Shown here: positions 17,560 through 30,200 of the stretch, in pieces | Layout: every line of letters starts with the position of its first letter | Numbering within the stretch: position 1 is the stretch's first letter | NCBI GenBank assembly: GCA_963556495.2 | Contig: OY747713.1 | Coordinates: 47,976,913-48,040,912, forward strand | Direction: 5' to 3' | DNA from: Valencia hispanica | Lineage: Eukaryota; Chordata; Actinopteri; Cyprinodontiformes; Valenciidae | Length of the DNA stretch: 64,000 nt | Program-made: the position numbers and the translations under genes | The notes under the pieces: model-generated | What the model saw: only the letters and a program-made list of their open reading frames with translations | What the model was told of the DNA's origin: nothing | Database searches by the model: none

Positions 17560-17813
17560 CTTTTTTTACTTTCTTACAAAAATATCTTATCTTGCTTGGG
17601 CTAAGCCCAGGTACTGCTTAAAGTCTGGAGACGCCCCTGGAAGCTACGTATACTGTGGCAAGCCATAGTATTGCCATAGTATGGCAAGGCTTGAGCATTA
17701 ATAAGGTGTTAATAGACACCTTATTTTTTTGATACTATTGGCTTGCCATAAGTGACTGCAACCTAACACCATTAAGTCAGCAACTCTGATCAGATTAGAG
17801 CACACCTGGCCCA
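17560..17813. other. Spacer with short inverted repeats
   Basis: It contains a hairpin, aataaggtgt then its complement acaccttatt (17700-17725, 6-nt loop), followed by seven T. It also has a gggct-a-agccc palindrome (about 17599-17609) and a repeated gccatagta near 17663-17685. No coding evidence. Confidence 0.5.
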
Positions 17814-18134
17814 TTGTGTGGGATTGAGAGAGCAGTGAGACTGTGGCTGGTGAGTGAAACATCCAGGGCTGAACCCCCGGCAAAATCGGCTGACGACGCC
17901 AATGGAGTTCAGGCTCTGATGAACAGCAGCGATGGAAACCAGAGGGAACATAGTGACAGGGAGAGGATTAGCTGGGCCGACTGTGCCAGCGCAGCACCAG
18001 AAGCCACCGGATTCGCAAACCCATTCAGGGGGATGAACCAGAAATCTACCAGTTTCCGGGAGTGGCAGAAGGGGATGAGCCTAGGCAGCAAACTAGCGGA
18101 GATCCTAAAGGAGACAGGAGAACCGGTGTTCTGA
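17814..18134 (+). CDS. Orphan reading frame, function unknown
   Basis: A 106-codon frame (MCGIERAVRLWLVSETSRAE...) of mixed composition, less biased than its AT-rich neighbours. It contains NPFRGMNQKSTSFREWQKGM and GSKLAEILKETGEPVF. No domain is recognised and no upstream promoter is clear. It may be a fragment of an element that includes the inverted motif at 18121. Low certainty that it is translated. Confidence 0.2.
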   Translation: MCGIERAVRLWLVSETSRAEPPAKSADDANGVQALMNSSDGNQREHSDRERISWADCASAAPEATGFANPFRGMNQKSTSFREWQKGMSLGSKLAEILKETGEPVF

Positions 18135-18149
18135 CGATCTGTGCTACCT
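18121..18149 (+). repeat. Left copy of a 29-bp inverted motif
   Basis: gaaccggtgttctgacgatc followed by tgtgctacc matches the minus strand near 19095-19067 at about 26 of 29 positions. The copies face each other about 920 bp apart. Confidence 0.6.
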
Positions 18150-18446
18150 CATCATCAGAATTTCCTACCATAGAGCACATGGATGACTATGTCTATATGT
18201 TGGTGCTACCCCTCGAAAAGGGCTACCGGTATGTTTACATGCCTAAAAAAACTGTTAGCTTAGATGTTAAATATAATCGTCAGAAAATATTTTTCAAGTG
18301 ACCGGATTGAAGTGACAGTTTAGCAGTAATACCTAACATAGCAACAATTTATATGAATACGAAAACTTTTCTTTCAATCCTCAGAACATGCTACCCGTTT
18401 AATATAAAGCTAAAACTAGCACATAAAACATCCACGGAAAACGTTT

Positions 18447-18612
18447 ATCAGAATATCCTACCTGTTAAATTTACGTGGGTTGCACATATAGCAGATGCAC
18501 TTAAAACAGCGAACAGAATATCCTACCTGTTAAATTTACGTGGGTAGCACATATAGATGCGCTTAAAACAGCGATCAGAATATCCTACCTGTTAAATACT
18601 GGGTAGCACATA
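18447..18612 (+). repeat. Three tandem copies of a 62-65-bp unit
   Basis: The string cagaatatcctacctgttaa recurs starting at about 18449, 18514 and 18576, with gggt(t/a)gcacatat and cttaaaacagcga in each unit. The third unit is partly degraded. A diverged relative (tcagaatttcctacc) occurs near 18158. Confidence 0.82.
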
Positions 18613-18716
18613 GCCTATAGATGATACTGATCTGTAGATGACTGATAACTCTGGAAATCTGTTATTAGTTTGTAAAGCAGCTAATGAATATACCAAGTCA
18701 GTAAGACGTAGACCTG

Positions 18717-18917
18717 AATATTAAAATGTAGTATGATTCTAAGCACAAATAGCCCGCAAAATACATTTATTCTAGGACTAATATTAAAATGTAGAATAAT
18801 TATGCACAAATAGTCCACAGAATACACCGCTTTTATTCTAGGACTCTAATATTAAAATGTAGAATGATTATAAGCAGAAATAGCCCACAGAATACACCAC
18901 ATTTACTCTACAACTCT
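18717..18917 (+). repeat. Three tandem copies of a 63-68-bp unit
   Basis: aatattaaaatgtag recurs at 18717, 18780 and 18848, each followed by aagcacaaatagcccacaga-like and ttattctaggactct-like sequence. It is distinct from the block at 18447. Confidence 0.85.
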
Positions 18918-18989
18918 AATTAATGGGACTGTAATGCAGACAGACGAAATGGATCTTCCAGGTAGGAATTCTCGATGACAGATTTGCTG

Positions 18990-19170
18990 AGTAAGGGAAT
19001 TGTGACGTCACATCGAACTGCGCATGCACAGTGCTACAGGGTAGCATGGATTGAGGGGTAGCACAGATAGTCAGAATACCTGTTCGGAGAGCCAGGGACC
19101 TCACTAAATGACCAACTTTGGCTGCCGTGGTGGTCATCGCCGCGATGACCACACTTCCGCGAAAAGCATG
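18990..19170. promoter_or_regulatory. Promoter-like motif cluster beside the satellite
   Basis: A full CRE palindrome TGACGTCA (19003-19010), an NRF1-like tgcgcatgcaca (19020-19031), an ETS-like acttccg (19153-19159) and a 23-bp palindrome (19130-19152) lie within 170 bp of comparatively CpG-rich DNA. It could belong to a transposon or a cellular promoter. Function is inferred from motifs alone. Confidence 0.35.
19130..19152. repeat. Perfect 11-bp-arm palindrome
   Basis: gtggtcatcgc, one central c, then gcgatgaccac. It lies about 90 bp before the first satellite-like sequence. Confidence 0.9.
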
Positions 19171-20018
19171 GAGTCCGACACAGGTAAAGGGAGGGGGGAC
19201 TTCCAGGAAGATACCGGATTATATAATAGTAGTTTTATGACCAGAATTTCTTTCTCAAACTGGTCCATTTATTCTTTTTCTCGGTGAGGTTGAGCCTACA
19301 TACAGCTTCATTTCTAACAGTTGTAAAAACATGATTCTAAACTGCTGTATAGCCTACATTACTAGCTTATTACAAGTAAAGTTAAATGTAACATTATGAG
19401 CAGAAAAGGGTTTCTATCATCGGTACATTTTCAGCTTTTCTCTGTAACATTAAGCTTCTTTGGACCTCATAGGCTACATTGAACTTCATTTTACACCGTT
19501 GTATATAGGTGTGATGATTCTTAAACTACTACAGACATTGTTTTTAAATCATTTGAAGTAAAAGTAAATGTTTCATTATGACCAGACAACAGACATTTAA
19601 GCTTTTCTTGGTCAGACAACACTTTTTAGGACCTGATACATTCAACGACATTTCAAACAGTTGTAAGTAGATGAGATAATTCTAAACTACTACAAACATT
19701 TTTTTAGCACATTGAAGTAAAATTAAGTGTTACATTATGACCAGCAAACAGTTTCTAAAAGTCTTCAATTTTCAGCTTTTCTCTGCTAGATAAAGCTTTT
19801 TTGGAGCTGAAACATGCAACTTCATTTAAACGGTTGTCTATAGATGTGATCTACAGACATTGTTTTAAGCTCATTTTAAGTAAAAGCAAATGCTACATTA
19901 TAACCACACAAGAGTTTCTAACACTGGTCCATTTTAAGCTTTTCTCTGTGAGATAAAGCATTTTTGGACCTCATACATTGAACTTCATTTTACTCCTTTG
20001 TATATAGATGTGATCATT

Positions 20019-20682
20019 CAAGGGTTTTACTATGTTATATGAGAGGTTTTCACAATGTTATATGAGACGTTTTCACTATGTTATATGAGAGGTTCTCACT
20101 ATGTTATATGAGAGGTTTTCACAATGTTGTATGAGACGTTTTCACTATGTTATATGAGAGGTTTTCACTATGTTATGAGAAGTTTTCACAATGTTGTATG
20201 AGATGTTTTCACAATGTTATATGAGAGGTTCCCACTATGTTATACGAGAGGTTTTCACTATGTTATATGAGAGGTTTTCACTATGTTATATGAGAGGTTT
20301 TCACTATGTTATATGAGAGGTTTTCACTATGTTATATGAGAGGTTTTCACTATGTTATATGAGAGGTTTTCACTAGTTATATGAGAGGCTTTCACTATGT
20401 TATATGAGAAGTTTTCACTATGTTATATGAGAGGTTTTCACCATGTTACATGAGAGGCTTTCACTATGTTATATGAGAGGTTCTCACTATGTTATATGAT
20501 GGGTATTCACTATGTTATATGAGAGGATATTTCATTATGTTATATGTGAGGCAATTTCAGTATATTGTATGAGAGGTTTCACTATAGTATGTGAGTGATT
20601 TCAGTATGCTATATGAGAGGTTTCACTATAGTATGTGAGTGATTTCAGTATGCTATATGAGAGGTTTCACTATAGATTCTGA
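20019..20682 (+). repeat. 23-bp minisatellite nested in the satellite edge
   Basis: About 22 units of a 23-mer (actatgttatatgagaggtt plus ttc) run to about 20530. Diverged 38-40-bp variants (gtatgtgagtgatttcagta) follow to 20682. The repeat starts right after gtgatcattc of a monomer, and satellite sequence resumes near 20752 at ttttggacctg. Confidence 0.93.
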
Positions 20683-21312
20683 ATGATTTCAATTTCACAT
20701 GTGTGTGTGAGAAGCTAATTCTGAATAATGTCTCAGATGACCCCTCATAGTTTTGGACCTGATACATGCAACTTAATTTTGAACAGTTGTATATAGATGT
20801 GATGGTCCTAAACTACTACAGGCATTGTTTTTAACTCATTGGAAGTAAAAGTAAATGTTTCATTATGACCAGACAACAGACATTTAATCTTTTCTCGGTC
20901 AGACAACACTTTTTAGGACCTGATACATTCAACGACATTTCAAACAGTTGTAAGTAGATGAGATAATTCTAAACTACTACAAAAAATTTTTAGCACATTG
21001 AAGTAAAATTGTGTAAGTGTTACATTATGACCAGCAAAGAGTTTCTAAAAGTCTTCCATTTTCAGCTTTTCTCTGCGAGATAAAACTTTTTTGGACCTGA
21101 AACATGCAACTTCATTTAAACGGTTGTCTATAGATGTGATCATTCTAAGCTACTACAGACATTGTTTCTAGCTAATTTGAAGTAAAAGTAAATGTTACAT
21201 TATGACCAAAGAAGAGGTTCTATCACTAGTCCATTTTTAGCTTTTCTCGGTGAGATAAAGCATTTTTGGACCTCAACTTCATTTTACGCCGTTGTATATA
21301 GATGTGATCATT

Positions 21313-21402
21313 CAAGGGTTTTACTATGTTATATCAGAGGTTTTACTATGTTATGTGAGACGTTTTCACTATGTTATATAAGAGGTTCTCACTGTTATAT
21401 GA
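21313..21402 (+). repeat. Short second copy of the 23-bp minisatellite
   Basis: Three to four units begin at the same monomer position, after gtgatcattc, as the longer block at 20019. This is the matching part of the roughly 1.29-kb duplication. Confidence 0.88.
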
Positions 21403-24400
21403 ACTACACTGAACTTCATTTTACACCGTTGTATATATATGTGATGATTCTAAACTACTACAAACATTGTTTTGAGCTTATTTGAAGTAAAAGTAAATGT
21501 TACATTATGACCAGAAAAGAGTTTCTATCAGTGGTCCATTTTCAGCTTTTCTCTGTGAGATAAAGCTGTTTTGGACCTGTTGCATTCAACATAATTTTAA
21601 ACAGTTGTAAATAGACGTGATGATCCTAAATTACTACAGACATTGTTTGTAGCTCATTTGAGGTAAAATTAGATGTAACATTATGACCAGACAAGAGTTT
21701 CTATCAGTGGTCCATTGTAAGCTTTTCTCTGTGAGATAAAGCTGTTTTGGATTTGATACATACAACTAAATTAAAAAAGATTGTATAGATTGATGATCCT
21801 AAACTACTGCAGACATAAGTAAGTTAAAGTAAATGTTACATTATTACCAAAAGAGAGTTTCTATCACTGGTCCATTTTCAGCTTTTCTCGGTGAGATAAA
21901 GCTGTTTTGGACCTGACACATGTAACTGCATTTAAGCAGTTGTATGTAGATGTAATGATTCTATACTACTACAGATATTGTTTTTAGCTCATTTGAAGTA
22001 ATAGTAAATGTTACATTATTACCAAAAGAGAGTTTCTATTACTGGTCCATTTTCAGCTTTTCTCGGTGAGATAATGCTGTTTTGGAACGGACACATGAAA
22101 ATGCATTTTATGCAGTTGTATATAGATGTAATGATTCCATACTACTACAGATATTGTTTTAGCTCATTTGGTTTAAAATTTGATGTTACATTGTGACCAA
22201 ATAAGAGTTTCTCTCAGTGGTCCATTTTCAGCTTTTCTCTGTGAGATAAAGCTGTTTTGGACCTGACACATGAAACTGAATTTTAAGCAGTTGTACATAG
22301 ATGTAACTATTCTATACTACTACAGATATTGTTTTTAGCTCATTTGAAGTAAAAGTAAATGTTACATTATGACCAAATGAGAGTTTCTATCAGTGGTCGA
22401 TTTTCAGCTTTTATCGGTGAAATAATGCTTTTTTGGAACTGACACATGAAACTGCATTTTAAGCAGTTGTACATAGATGTAACTATTCTATACTACTACA
22501 GATATTGTTTTTAGCTCATTTGAAGTAAAAGTAAATGTTACATTATGACCAAATGAGAGTTTCTATCAGTGGTCGATTTTCAGCTTTTCTCTGTGAGATA
22601 ATGCTTTTTTGGACCTGACACATGAAACTGCATTTTAAGCAGTTGTACATAGATGTAACCATTCTATACTACTACAGATATTGTTTTTAGCTCATTTGAA
22701 GTAAAAGTAAATGTTACATTATGACCAAATGAGAGTTTCTATCAGTGGTCGATTTTCAGCTTTTATCGGTGAGATAATGCTTTTTTGGACCTGACACATG
22801 AAACTGCATTTTAAGCAGTTGTACATAGATGTAACTATTCTATACTACTACAGATATTGTTTTTAGCTCATTTGAAGTAAAAGTAAATGTTACATTATGA
22901 CCAAATGAGAGTTTCTATCAGTGGTCGATTTTCAGCTTTTCTCTGTGAGATAATGCTTTTTTGGACCTGACACATGAAACTGCATTTTAAGCAGTTGTAT
23001 GTAGATGTAATGATTCTAAACTACTACAGATATTTTTAGCTCATTTGATTTAAAATTTGATGTTACATTATGACCAAATAAGAGTTTCTATCAGTGGTCC
23101 ATTTTCAGCTTTTTTCGGTGAGATAATGCTTTTTTGGAACTGACACATGAAACTGCATTTTAAGCAGTTGTATATAGATGTAATTATTCTAAACTACTAC
23201 AGCTATTGTTTTGAACTCATTTGAAGTAAAAGTAAATGTTACATTAAGACAAAATGAGAGTTTCTATCAGTGGTCGATTTTCAGCTTTTCACTGTGAGAT
23301 AATGCTTTTTTGGACCTGACACATGAAACTGCATTTTAAGCAGTTGTATATAGATGTAATTATTCTAAACTACTACAGATATTGTTTTTAGCTCATTTGA
23401 AGTAAAAGTAAATGTTACATTATGACCAAATGAGAGTTTCTATCAGTGGTCGATTTTCAGCTTTTCTCTCTGAGATAATGCTTTTTTGGACCTGACACAT
23501 GAAAATGCATTTTATGCAGTTGTATATAGATGTGATGATTCTAAACTACTATAGACATTGTTTTTAGCTCATTTTATTAAAAATTTGATGTTACATTATG
23601 ACCAAATAAGAGTTTCTCTCAGTGGTCCATTTTCAGCTTTTCTCGGTGAGATAATGCTTTTTTGGAACTGATACATGCAACATAATTTTAAGCAGTTGTA
23701 TATAGATGTAATTATTCTAAACTACTACAGATATTGTTTTTAGCTCATTTGAAGTAAAAGTAAATGTTACATTATGACCAAATGAGAGTTTCTATCAGTG
23801 GTCGATTTTCAGCTTTTCTCTGTGAGATAATGCTTTTTTGGACCTGTCACATGAAACTGCATTTTAAGCAGTTGTATATAGATGTAATTATTCTGTACTA
23901 CTACAGATATTGTTTTTAGCTCATTTGATTTAAAATTTGATGTTACATTATGACCAAATAAGAGTTTCTATCAGTGGTCAATTTTCAGCTTTTCTCGGTG
24001 AGATAATGCTTTTTTGGAACTGACACATGAAACTGCATTTTAAGCAGTTGTATATAGATGTAATTATTCTATACTACTACAGCTATTGTTTTTAACTCAT
24101 TTGAAGTAAAAGTAAATGTTACATTATGACCAAATGAGAGTTTCTATCAGTGGTCGATTTTCAGCTTTTCTCTGTGAGATAATGCTTTTTTGGACCTGAC
24201 ACATGAAACTGCATTTTAAGCAGTTGTATGTAGATGTAATGATTCTTAACTACTACAGATATTGTTTTTAGCTCATTTGATTTAAAATTTGATGTTACAT
24301 TATGACCAAATAAGAGTTTCTATCAGTGGTCAATTTTCAGCTTTTCTCGGTGAGATAATGCTTTTTTGGAACTGACACATGAAACTGCATTTTAAGCAGT

Positions 24401-27214
24401 TGTATATAGATGTAATTATTCTATACTACTACAGCTATTGTTTTTAACCCATTTGAAGTAAAAGTAAATGTTACATTATGACCAAATGAGAGTTTCTATC
24501 ACTGGTCCATTTTCAGCTTTTCTCTGTGAGATAATGTTTTTTGGACCTGATACATGCAACATCATTTTAAGCAGTTTAATATAGATGTGATGATTTTAAA
24601 CTACTACAGACATTGTTTTTAGCTCATTTGAAGTAAACGTAAATGTTACATTATGACCAAATGAGAGTTTCTATCAGTGGTCGATTTTCAGCTTTTCTCT
24701 CTGAGATAATGCTTTTTTGGACCTGATACATGAAAATGCATTTTATGCAGTTGTATATAGATGTGATGATTCTAAACTACTATAGACATTGTTTTTAGCT
24801 CATCTTATTAAAAATTTTATGTTACATTATGACCAAATAAGAGTTTCTCTCAGTGGTCCATTTTCAGCTTTTCTCGGTGAGATAATGCTTTTTTGGACCT
24901 GATACATGCAACATCATTTTAAGCAGTTGTATATAGATGTGATGATTTTAAACTACTACAGACATTGTTTTTAGCTCATTTGGTTTCAAATTTGATGTTA
25001 CATTATGACAAAATAAGTGTTTCTATCAGTGGTCCATTTTCAGCTTTTCTCGGTGAGATAATGCATTTTTGGACCTGATACATCCAACATCATTTTAAGC
25101 AGTTGTATATAGATGTAACTATTCTAAACTACTACAGAAATTGTTTTTAGCTCATTTGAAGTAAAAGTAAATGTTACATTATGACCAAATGAGAGTTTCT
25201 ATCGGTGGTCGATTTTCAGCTTTTCTCTGTGAGATAATGCTTTTTTGGACCTGACACATGAAACTGCATTTTAAGCAGTTGTATATAGATGTAATTATTC
25301 TGTACTACTACAGATATTGTTTTTAGCTCATTTGATTTAAAATTTGATGTTACATTATGACCAAATAAGAGTTTCTATCAGTGGTCAATTTTCAGCTTTT
25401 CTCGGTGAGATAATGCTTTTTTGGAACTGACACATGAAACTGCATTTTAAGCAGTTGTATATAGATGTAATTATTCTATACTACTACAGCTATTGTTTTT
25501 AACTCATTTGAAGTAAAAGTAAATGTTACATTATGACCAAATGAGAGTTTCTATCAGTGGTCGATTTTCAGCTTTTCTCTGTGAGATAATGCTTTTTTGG
25601 ACCTGACACATGAAACTGCATTTTAAGCAGTTGTATGTAGATGTAATGATTCTTAACTACTACAGATATTGTTTTTAGCTCATTTGATTTAAAATTTGAT
25701 GTTACATTATGACCAAATAAGAGTTTCTATCAGTGGTCAATTTTCAGCTTTTCTCGGTGAGATAATGCTTTTTTGGAGCTGACACATGAAACTGCATTTT
25801 AAGCAGTTGTATATAGATGTAATTATTCTATACTACTACAGCTATTGTTTTTAACCCATTTGAAGTAAAAGTAAATGTTACATTATGACCAAATGAGAGT
25901 TTCTATCACTGGTCCATTTTCAGCTTTTCTCGGTGAGATAAAGCTGTTTTGGACCTGACATGAAAATGCATTTCATTTTATGCAGTTGGATATAGATGTA
26001 ATGATTCTAAACTACTACAGATATGGTTTTTAGCTCATTTGATTTCAAATTTGATGTTACATTATGACCAAATAAGAGTTTCTATCAGTGGTCCATTTTC
26101 AGCTTTTATCGGTGAGATAATGCTTTTTTGGAACTGACACATGAAACTGCATTTTAAGCAGTTGTATATAGATGTAACCATTCTATAGTACTACAGATAT
26201 TGTTTTTAGCTCATTTGAAGTAAAAGTAAATGTTACATTATGACCAAATAAGAGTTTCTCTCAGTGGTCCATTTTCAGCTTTTCTCGGTGAGATAATGCT
26301 TTTTTGGACCTGATACATGCAACATCATTTTAAGCAGTTGTATATAGATGTGATGATTTTAAACTACTACAGACATTGTTTTTAGCTCATGTGGTTTCAA
26401 ATTTGATGTTACATTATGACAAAATAAGTGTTTCTATCAGTGGTCCATTTTCAGCTTTTCTCGGTGAGATAATGCATTTTTGGACCTGATACATCCAACA
26501 TCATTTTAAGCAGTTGTATATAGATGTAACTATTCTAAACTACTACAGAAATTGTTTTTAGCTCATTTGAAGTAAAAGTAAATGTTACATTATGACCAAA
26601 TGAGAGTTTCTATCAGTGGTCGATTTTCAGCTTTTCTCTGTGAGATAATGCTTTTTTGGAACTGACACATGAAACTGCATTTTAAGCAGTTGTATGTAGA
26701 TGTAATGATTCTAAACTACTACAGATATTTTTAGCTCATTTGATTTAAAATTTGATGTTACATTATGACCAAATAAGAGTTTCTATCAGTGGTTCATTTT
26801 CAGCTTTTTTCGGTGAGATAATGCTTTTTTGGAACTGACACATGAAACTGCATTTTAAGCAGTTGTATATAGATGTAATTATTCTAAACTACTACAGCTA
26901 TTGTTTTGAACTCATTTGAAGTAAAAGTAAATGTTACATTAAGACCAAATGAGAGTTTCTATCAGTGGTCGATTTTCAGCTTTTCACTGTGAGATAATGC
27001 TTTTTTGGACCTGACACATGAAACTGCATTTTAAGCAGTTGTATATAGATGTAATTATTCTAAACTACTACAGATATTGTTTTTAGCTCATTTGAAGTAA
27101 AAGTAAATGTTACATTATGACCAAATGAGAGTTTCTATCGGTGGTCGATTTTCAGCTTTTCTCTCTGAGATAATGCTTTTTTGGACCTGATACATGAAAA
27201 TGCATTTTATGCAG

Positions 27215-30200
27215 TTGTATATAGATGTGATGATTCTAAACTACTATAGACATTGTTTTTAGCTCATCTTATTAAAAATTTGATGTTACATTATGACCAA
27301 ATAAGAGTTTCTCTCAGTGGTCCATTTTCAGCTTTTATCGGTGAGATAATGCTTTTTTGGAACTGACACATGAAACTGCATTTTAAGCAGTTGTATATAG
27401 ATGTAATTATTCTATACTACTACAGCTATTGTTTTTAACCCATTTGAAGTAAAAGTAAATGTTACATTATGACCAAATGAGAGTTTCTATTTCTGGTCCA
27501 TTTTCAGCTTTTCTCGGTGAGATAATGCTTTTTTGGACCTGACATGAAAATGCATTTCATTTTATGCAGTTGGATATAGATGTAATGATTCTAAACTACT
27601 ACAGATATGGTTTTTAGCTCATTTGATTTCAAATTTGATGTTACATTATGACCAAATAAGAGTTTCTATCAGTGGTCCATTTTCAGCTTTTATCGGTGAG
27701 ATAATGCTTTTTTGGAACTGACACATGAAACTGCATTTTAAGCAGTTGTATATAGATGTAACCATTCTATAGTACTACAGATATTGTTTTTAGCTCATTT
27801 GAAGTAAAAGTAAATGTTACATTATGACCAAATAAGAGTTTCTCTCAGTGGTCCATTTTCAGCTTTTCTCGGTGAGATAATGCTTTTTTGGACCTGATAC
27901 ATGCAACATCATTTTAAGCAGTTGTATATAGATGTGATGATTTTAAACTACTACAGACATTGTTTTTAGCTCATTTGGTTTCAAATTTGATGTTACATTA
28001 TGACAAAATAAGTGTTTCTATTAGTGGTCCATTTTCAGCTTTTCTCGGTGAGATAATGCATTTTTGGACCTGATACATCCAACATCATTTTAAGCAGTTG
28101 TATATAGATGTAACTATTCTAAACTACTACAGATATTGTTTTTAGCTCATTTGAAGTAAAAGTAAATGTTACATTATTACCAAAAGAGAGTTTCTATCAG
28201 TGGTCGATTTTCAGCTTTTCTCTGTGAGATAATGCTTTTTTGGACCTGATACATGCAACATCATTTTAAGCAGTTGAATATAGATGTGATGATTCTAAAC
28301 TACTATAGACTTTGTTTTTAGCTCATCTTATTAAAAATTTGATGTTACATTATGACCAAATAAGAGTTTCTCTCAGTGGTCCATTTTCAGCTTTTATCGG
28401 TGAGATAATGCTTTTTTGGAACTGACACATGAAACTGCATTTTAAGCAGTTGTATATAGATGTAATTATTCTATACTACTACAGCTATTGTTTTTAACCC
28501 ATTTGAAGTAAAAGTAAATGTTACATTATGACCAAATGAGAGTTTCTATCACTGGTCCATTTTCAGCTTTTCTCGGTGAGATAAAGCTGTTTTGGACCTG
28601 ACATGAAAATGCATTTCATTTTATGCAGTTGGATATAGATGTAATGATTCTAAACTACTACAGATATGGTTTTTAGCTCATTTGATTTCAAATTTGATGT
28701 TACATTATGACCAAATTAGAGTTTCTATCAGTGGTCCATTTTCAGCTTTTATCGGTGAGATAATGCTTTTTTGGAACTGACACATGAAACTGCATTTTAA
28801 GCAGTTGTATATAGATGTAACCATTCTATAGTACTACAGATAGTGTTTTTAGCTCATTTGAAGTAAAAGTAAATGTTACATTATGACCAAATAAGAGTTT
28901 CTCTCAGTGGTCCATTTTCAGCTTTTCTCGGTGAGATAATGCTTTTTTGGACCTGATACATGCAACATCATTTTAAGCAGTTGTATATAGATGTGATGAT
29001 TTTAAACTACTACAGACATTGTTTTTAGCTCATTTGGTTTCAAATTTGATGTTACATTATGACAAAATAAGTGTTTCTATTAGTGGTCCATTTTCAGCTT
29101 TTCTCGGTGAGATAATGCATTTTTGGACCTGATACATCCAACATCATTTTAAGCAGTTGTATATAGATGTAACTATTCTAAACTACTACAGATATTGTTT
29201 TTAGCTCATTTGAAGTAAAAGTAAATGTTACATTATTACCAAAAGAGAGTTTCTATCAGTGGTCGATTTTCAGCTTTTCTCTGTGAGATAATGCTTTTTT
29301 GGACCTGATACATGCAACATCATTTTAAGCAGTTGTATATAGATGTGATGATTCTAAACTACTATAGACTTTGTTTTTAGCTCATCTTATTAAAAATTTG
29401 ATGTTACATTATGACCAAATAAGAGTTTCTCTCAGTGGTCCATTTTCAGCTTTTATCGGTGAGATAATGCTTTTTTGGAACTGACACATGAAACTGCATT
29501 TTAAGCAGTTGTATATAGATGTAATTATTCTATACTACTACAGCTATTGTTTTTAACCCATTTGAAGTAAAAGTAAATGTTACATTATGACCAAATGAGA
29601 GTTTCTATCACTGGTCCATTTTCAGCTTTTCTCGGTGAGATAAAGCTGTTTTGGACCTGACATGAAAATGCATTTCATTTTATGCAGTTGGATATAGATG
29701 TAATGATTCTAAACTACTACAGATATGGTTTTTAGCTCATTTGATTTCAAATTTGATGTTACATTATGACCAAATTAGAGTTTCTATCAGTGGTCCATTT
29801 TCAGCTTTTATCGGTGAGATAATGCTTTTTTGGAACTGACACATGAAACTGCATTTTAAGCAGTTGTATATAGATGTAACCATTCTATAGTACTACAGAT
29901 AGTGTTTTTAGCTCATTTGAAGTAAAAGTAAATGTTACATTATGACCAAATAAGAGTTTCTCTCAGTGGTCCATTTTCAGCTTTTCTCGGTGAGATAATG
30001 CTTTTTTGGACCTGATACATGCAACATCATTTTAAGCAGTTGTATATAGATGTGATGATTTTAAACTACTACAGACATTGTTTTTAGCTCATTTGGTTTC
30101 AAATTTGATGTTACATTATGACAAAATAAGTGTTTCTATTAGTGGTCCATTTTCAGCTTTTCTCGGTGAGATAATGCATTTTTGGACCTGATACATCCAA

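Larger units (their letters stand above)
19240..21990 (+). repeat. Divergent left edge of the satellite array
   Basis: Monomers here are recognisable but carry many substitutions and indels (for example gcctacattactagcttatt near 19350), far more than inside the array. Part is a duplicated segment with an offset of about 1,287-1,294 bp: acattcaacg at 19638 and 20925; caagggtttt at 20019 and 21313. This is the expected old edge of an array that is homogenised internally. Confidence 0.85.

Noticed and set aside
17560..19240. tRNA or rRNA genes
   Set aside because: No A/B box pair with a cloverleaf and no rRNA core motif was recognised.
22361..22536. CENP-B box in the monomer
   Set aside because: The consensus needs CGGG near one end; the monomer has at most one or two CpG and no CGGG.
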